Source: Chromobacterium piscinae (GTDB lineage Bacteria; Pseudomonadota; Gammaproteobacteria; Burkholderiales; Chromobacteriaceae). From it: a stretch of 44,196 nucleotides of DNA. The notes beneath the pieces are model-generated. The model searched no databases. It was not told the origin of the DNA and saw nothing but the letters and a program-made list of their open reading frames with translations. Shown here in pieces: positions 42,984 to 44,196 of this stretch. Location: the NCBI RefSeq assembly GCF_021129175.1, contig NZ_JAJOHV010000084.1, positions 1 through 44,196 of the forward strand, read 5' to 3'. Position 1 is the stretch's first letter. Every line of letters starts with the position of its first letter. The translations under genes and the position numbers were made by a program.

Positions 42984-43744
42984 TCGCCGCTCCACAATCT
43001 GTAGCCCACGCCGCGGACGCCGGCCGGCATCCCCTCTACGCCCCGCTCTTCCAGCTTCTTGCGCAGCTTGCTGATATGGCTGTCCACCGTGCGCTCCAGC
43101 GTGTCGCCTTCCGGCAGGCAGGCGGCCAGCAGCTCGGCGCGGGAGAACACCCGCCTGGGCGCGCGCGCCAGCTGCGCCAGCAGCTTGAACTCGGTCAACG
43201 TCAGGCTCAGCGCGTGGCGCCGCTGGCCCACCAGCACGGCGGCCTCGTGCTGCTCCAGATCTATCTCGAACGGGTCGGCGCGCAGCACGCGCTGCTCCGC
43301 CTGGCGCGGAGCGGCCATGGAGCGGCGCAGCACCGCCTGCGCGCGCGCCACTACCTCCGCCGGGTTGAACGGCTTGACCACGTAATCGTCGGCGCCGATG
43401 CGCAAGCCCATCAGCTTGTCGATGTCCTGGTCCAGCGCCGTCAGCATGATCACCGGAGTGTCGCCGCGATGGCGGATCTCGGCCAGCGCCTGCCAGCCGT
43501 CGACATGCGGCATCTGCACGTCCAGCAGCACCAAGTCCGGCTTCAGCGCCAGATGCATCTCCAGCGCCTTCCTGCCGTCGGCGGCGTGCGCGCTGCGCAG
43601 ACCGCCGCGCGCCAGATAGGCCGCCAGGATCTCGGCGATTTCGGGTTCGTCTTCGGCTATCAGCACCAGGGCTTGCGCCGCCTGGGCCGCGGGTCGGATT
43701 GTGTCGATCATGCTGCCGGTTTCGCGTTCATTGCGCATCTCCAT
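42980..43744 (-). CDS. OmpR-family response regulator (BaeR/AdeR-like)
   Basis: The 254-residue two-domain regulator has an intact receiver: acidic pair Glu31-Asp32, phospho-acceptor Asp75 in LLDVQMP, Thr102 and Lys124 in VVKPFNP. The winged-helix OmpR output domain follows (ALSLTLTEFKLLAQLARAPRRVFSRAELLAACLPEG, then RTVDSHISKLRKKLEERG and GVGYRLW). The start at 43744 has GGAG five bases upstream; in-frame ATGs at 43738 and 43711 are alternatives. It is divergent from an RND adaptor gene 84 bases away, the AdeRS-AdeABC layout, so it likely controls that pump. Its partner sensor is broken, so its phosphorylation state now depends on other donors or on loss of sensor phosphatase action. Confidence 0.9.
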   Translation of the reverse strand: MEMRNERETGSMIDTIRPAAQAAQALVLIAEDEPEIAEILAAYLARGGLRSAHAADGRKALEMHLALKPDLVLLDVQMPHVDGWQALAEIRHRGDTPVIMLTALDQDIDKLMGLRIGADDYVVKPFNPAEVVARAQAVLRRSMAAPRQAEQRVLRADPFEIDLEQHEAAVLVGQRRHALSLTLTEFKLLAQLARAPRRVFSRAELLAACLPEGDTLERTVDSHISKLRKKLEERGVEGMPAGVRGVGYRLWSGE

Positions 43745-43828
43745 CGAATCTCCATGCTACCACACGGCAATCCCCATCCTGCGCAGGCACACTGCCGCCG
43801 TCCCGAGTTTAAACCCGATGGAGTCCCC

Positions 43829-44196
43829 ATGAATTACCTGCAAGCCTGCCGCTACGGCGGCGCCTGCGCGCTGGCCGTTTCGATACTGGCCGGCTGCACC
43901 CAGCCCGCGCCGCAAGACGCCCCGGCGGCGATTCCGGTGGCTGCCGCCACGCTGGCCCCCGCCCCGCTGCAATTGAGCGACGATCTGCCCGGCCGCGTGG
44001 CCGCGGTGCGCGTCGCGGAAATCCGCCCGCAGGTCGGCGGCATCGTGCTGCGCCGGCTGTTCGAGCAAGGCAGCGAGGTCAAGGCCGGCCAGCCGCTGTT
44101 CCAGATCAACCCGGCCCCGCTCAAGGCGGACGTCGATACCGCAGCGGCGGCCTTGCAGCGGGCCGAGGCCGCGCTGGCGCGCGCCCGCGCGCAAAC
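43829..44196 (+). CDS. RND efflux periplasmic adaptor (AcrA/AdeA-like, N-terminal part)
   Basis: This frame is open from the ATG at 43829 to the window end (122 residues). It has a lipoprotein signal with the lipobox ILAGC (Cys23), then the membrane-fusion start LAPAPLQLSDDLPGRVAAVRVAEIRPQVGGIVLRRLFEQGSEVKAGQPLFQINPAPLKADVDTAAAALQRAE. That is the beta-barrel and lipoyl half-motif followed by the coiled-coil hairpin start of MexA/AcrA-type adaptors. It would link an inner-membrane RND pump to an outer-membrane channel; the pump gene should follow outside the window. GGAG lies six bases upstream of the ATG. Confidence 0.9.
   Translation, partial: MNYLQACRYGGACALAVSILAGCTQPAPQDAPAAIPVAAATLAPAPLQLSDDLPGRVAAVRVAEIRPQVGGIVLRRLFEQGSEVKAGQPLFQINPAPLKADVDTAAAALQRAEAALARARAQ

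Overview
The window looks like the chromosome of a high-GC beta-proteobacterium, most like Chromobacterium or a close Neisseriales relative. This rests on base composition, on the rplU-rpmA-obgE / ispB / tRNA-Arg neighbourhood and on the accessory genes, not on a database match. The chromosomal parts are about two-thirds G+C. A lower-GC block of about 20 kb (22.3-42.5 kb) is an island placed directly behind a tRNA-Arg gene.

Left chromosomal part (1-22.3 kb). It opens with two iron-regulated genes, each with its own Fur box: exbB (partial) and a ChaN-like haem-binding lipoprotein. Thiol peroxidase, a DUF1842-type protein and a Tat-exported iron superoxide dismutase follow. A MarR regulator is divergent from an alpha/beta hydrolase and a haloacid dehalogenase, with an 18-bp perfect palindrome between them. 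Next are two tandem secreted ankyrin proteins, an MksFEB condensin operon without the MksG nuclease, an AstE-type zinc deacylase, an Ivy lysozyme inhibitor coupled to a DUF333 lipoprotein, a HisJQMP-type basic amino-acid importer, obgE, the rplU-rpmA operon and ispB.

Island (about 22.28-42.5 kb). Directly after tRNA-Arg(CCT) lies an N-terminal fragment of a P4-type tyrosine integrase, cut off by an IS5/IS903-type element. The rest of the integrase is absent, so the island looks immobilised. One long + strand operon follows: a WYL-domain regulator, an SNF2 helicase (DrmD-like), a 1633-aa N6-adenine methyltransferase (DrmMI/PglX-like), a compact Ser/Thr protein kinase, a 2106-aa fusion of a DrmA-like helicase, a DUF1998 (DrmB-like) domain and a Vsr-like PD-(D/E)xK nuclease-like tail, and a UvrD-type helicase with a RelE/ParE-like N-terminus. 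Spacing is 17 bp, 8-bp overlap, 38 bp and 4-bp overlap, so the five effector genes are probably co-transcribed. I read this as a DISARM-related anti-phage system with non-canonical composition: there is no separate DrmC phospholipase-D nuclease, no PglZ and no BrxC, while a kinase and a UvrD/RelE protein are added. This is the main candidate for a new or little-described system.

Right border (42.3-44.2 kb). The island ends inside a sensor histidine kinase gene that keeps its membrane part, HAMP and phospho-accepting His but has lost its ATPase domain. Its OmpR-type response regulator and the divergent RND efflux adaptor gene (AdeRS/AdeABC-like layout) are intact up to the window end. No copy of the tRNA 3' end is visible at this border.
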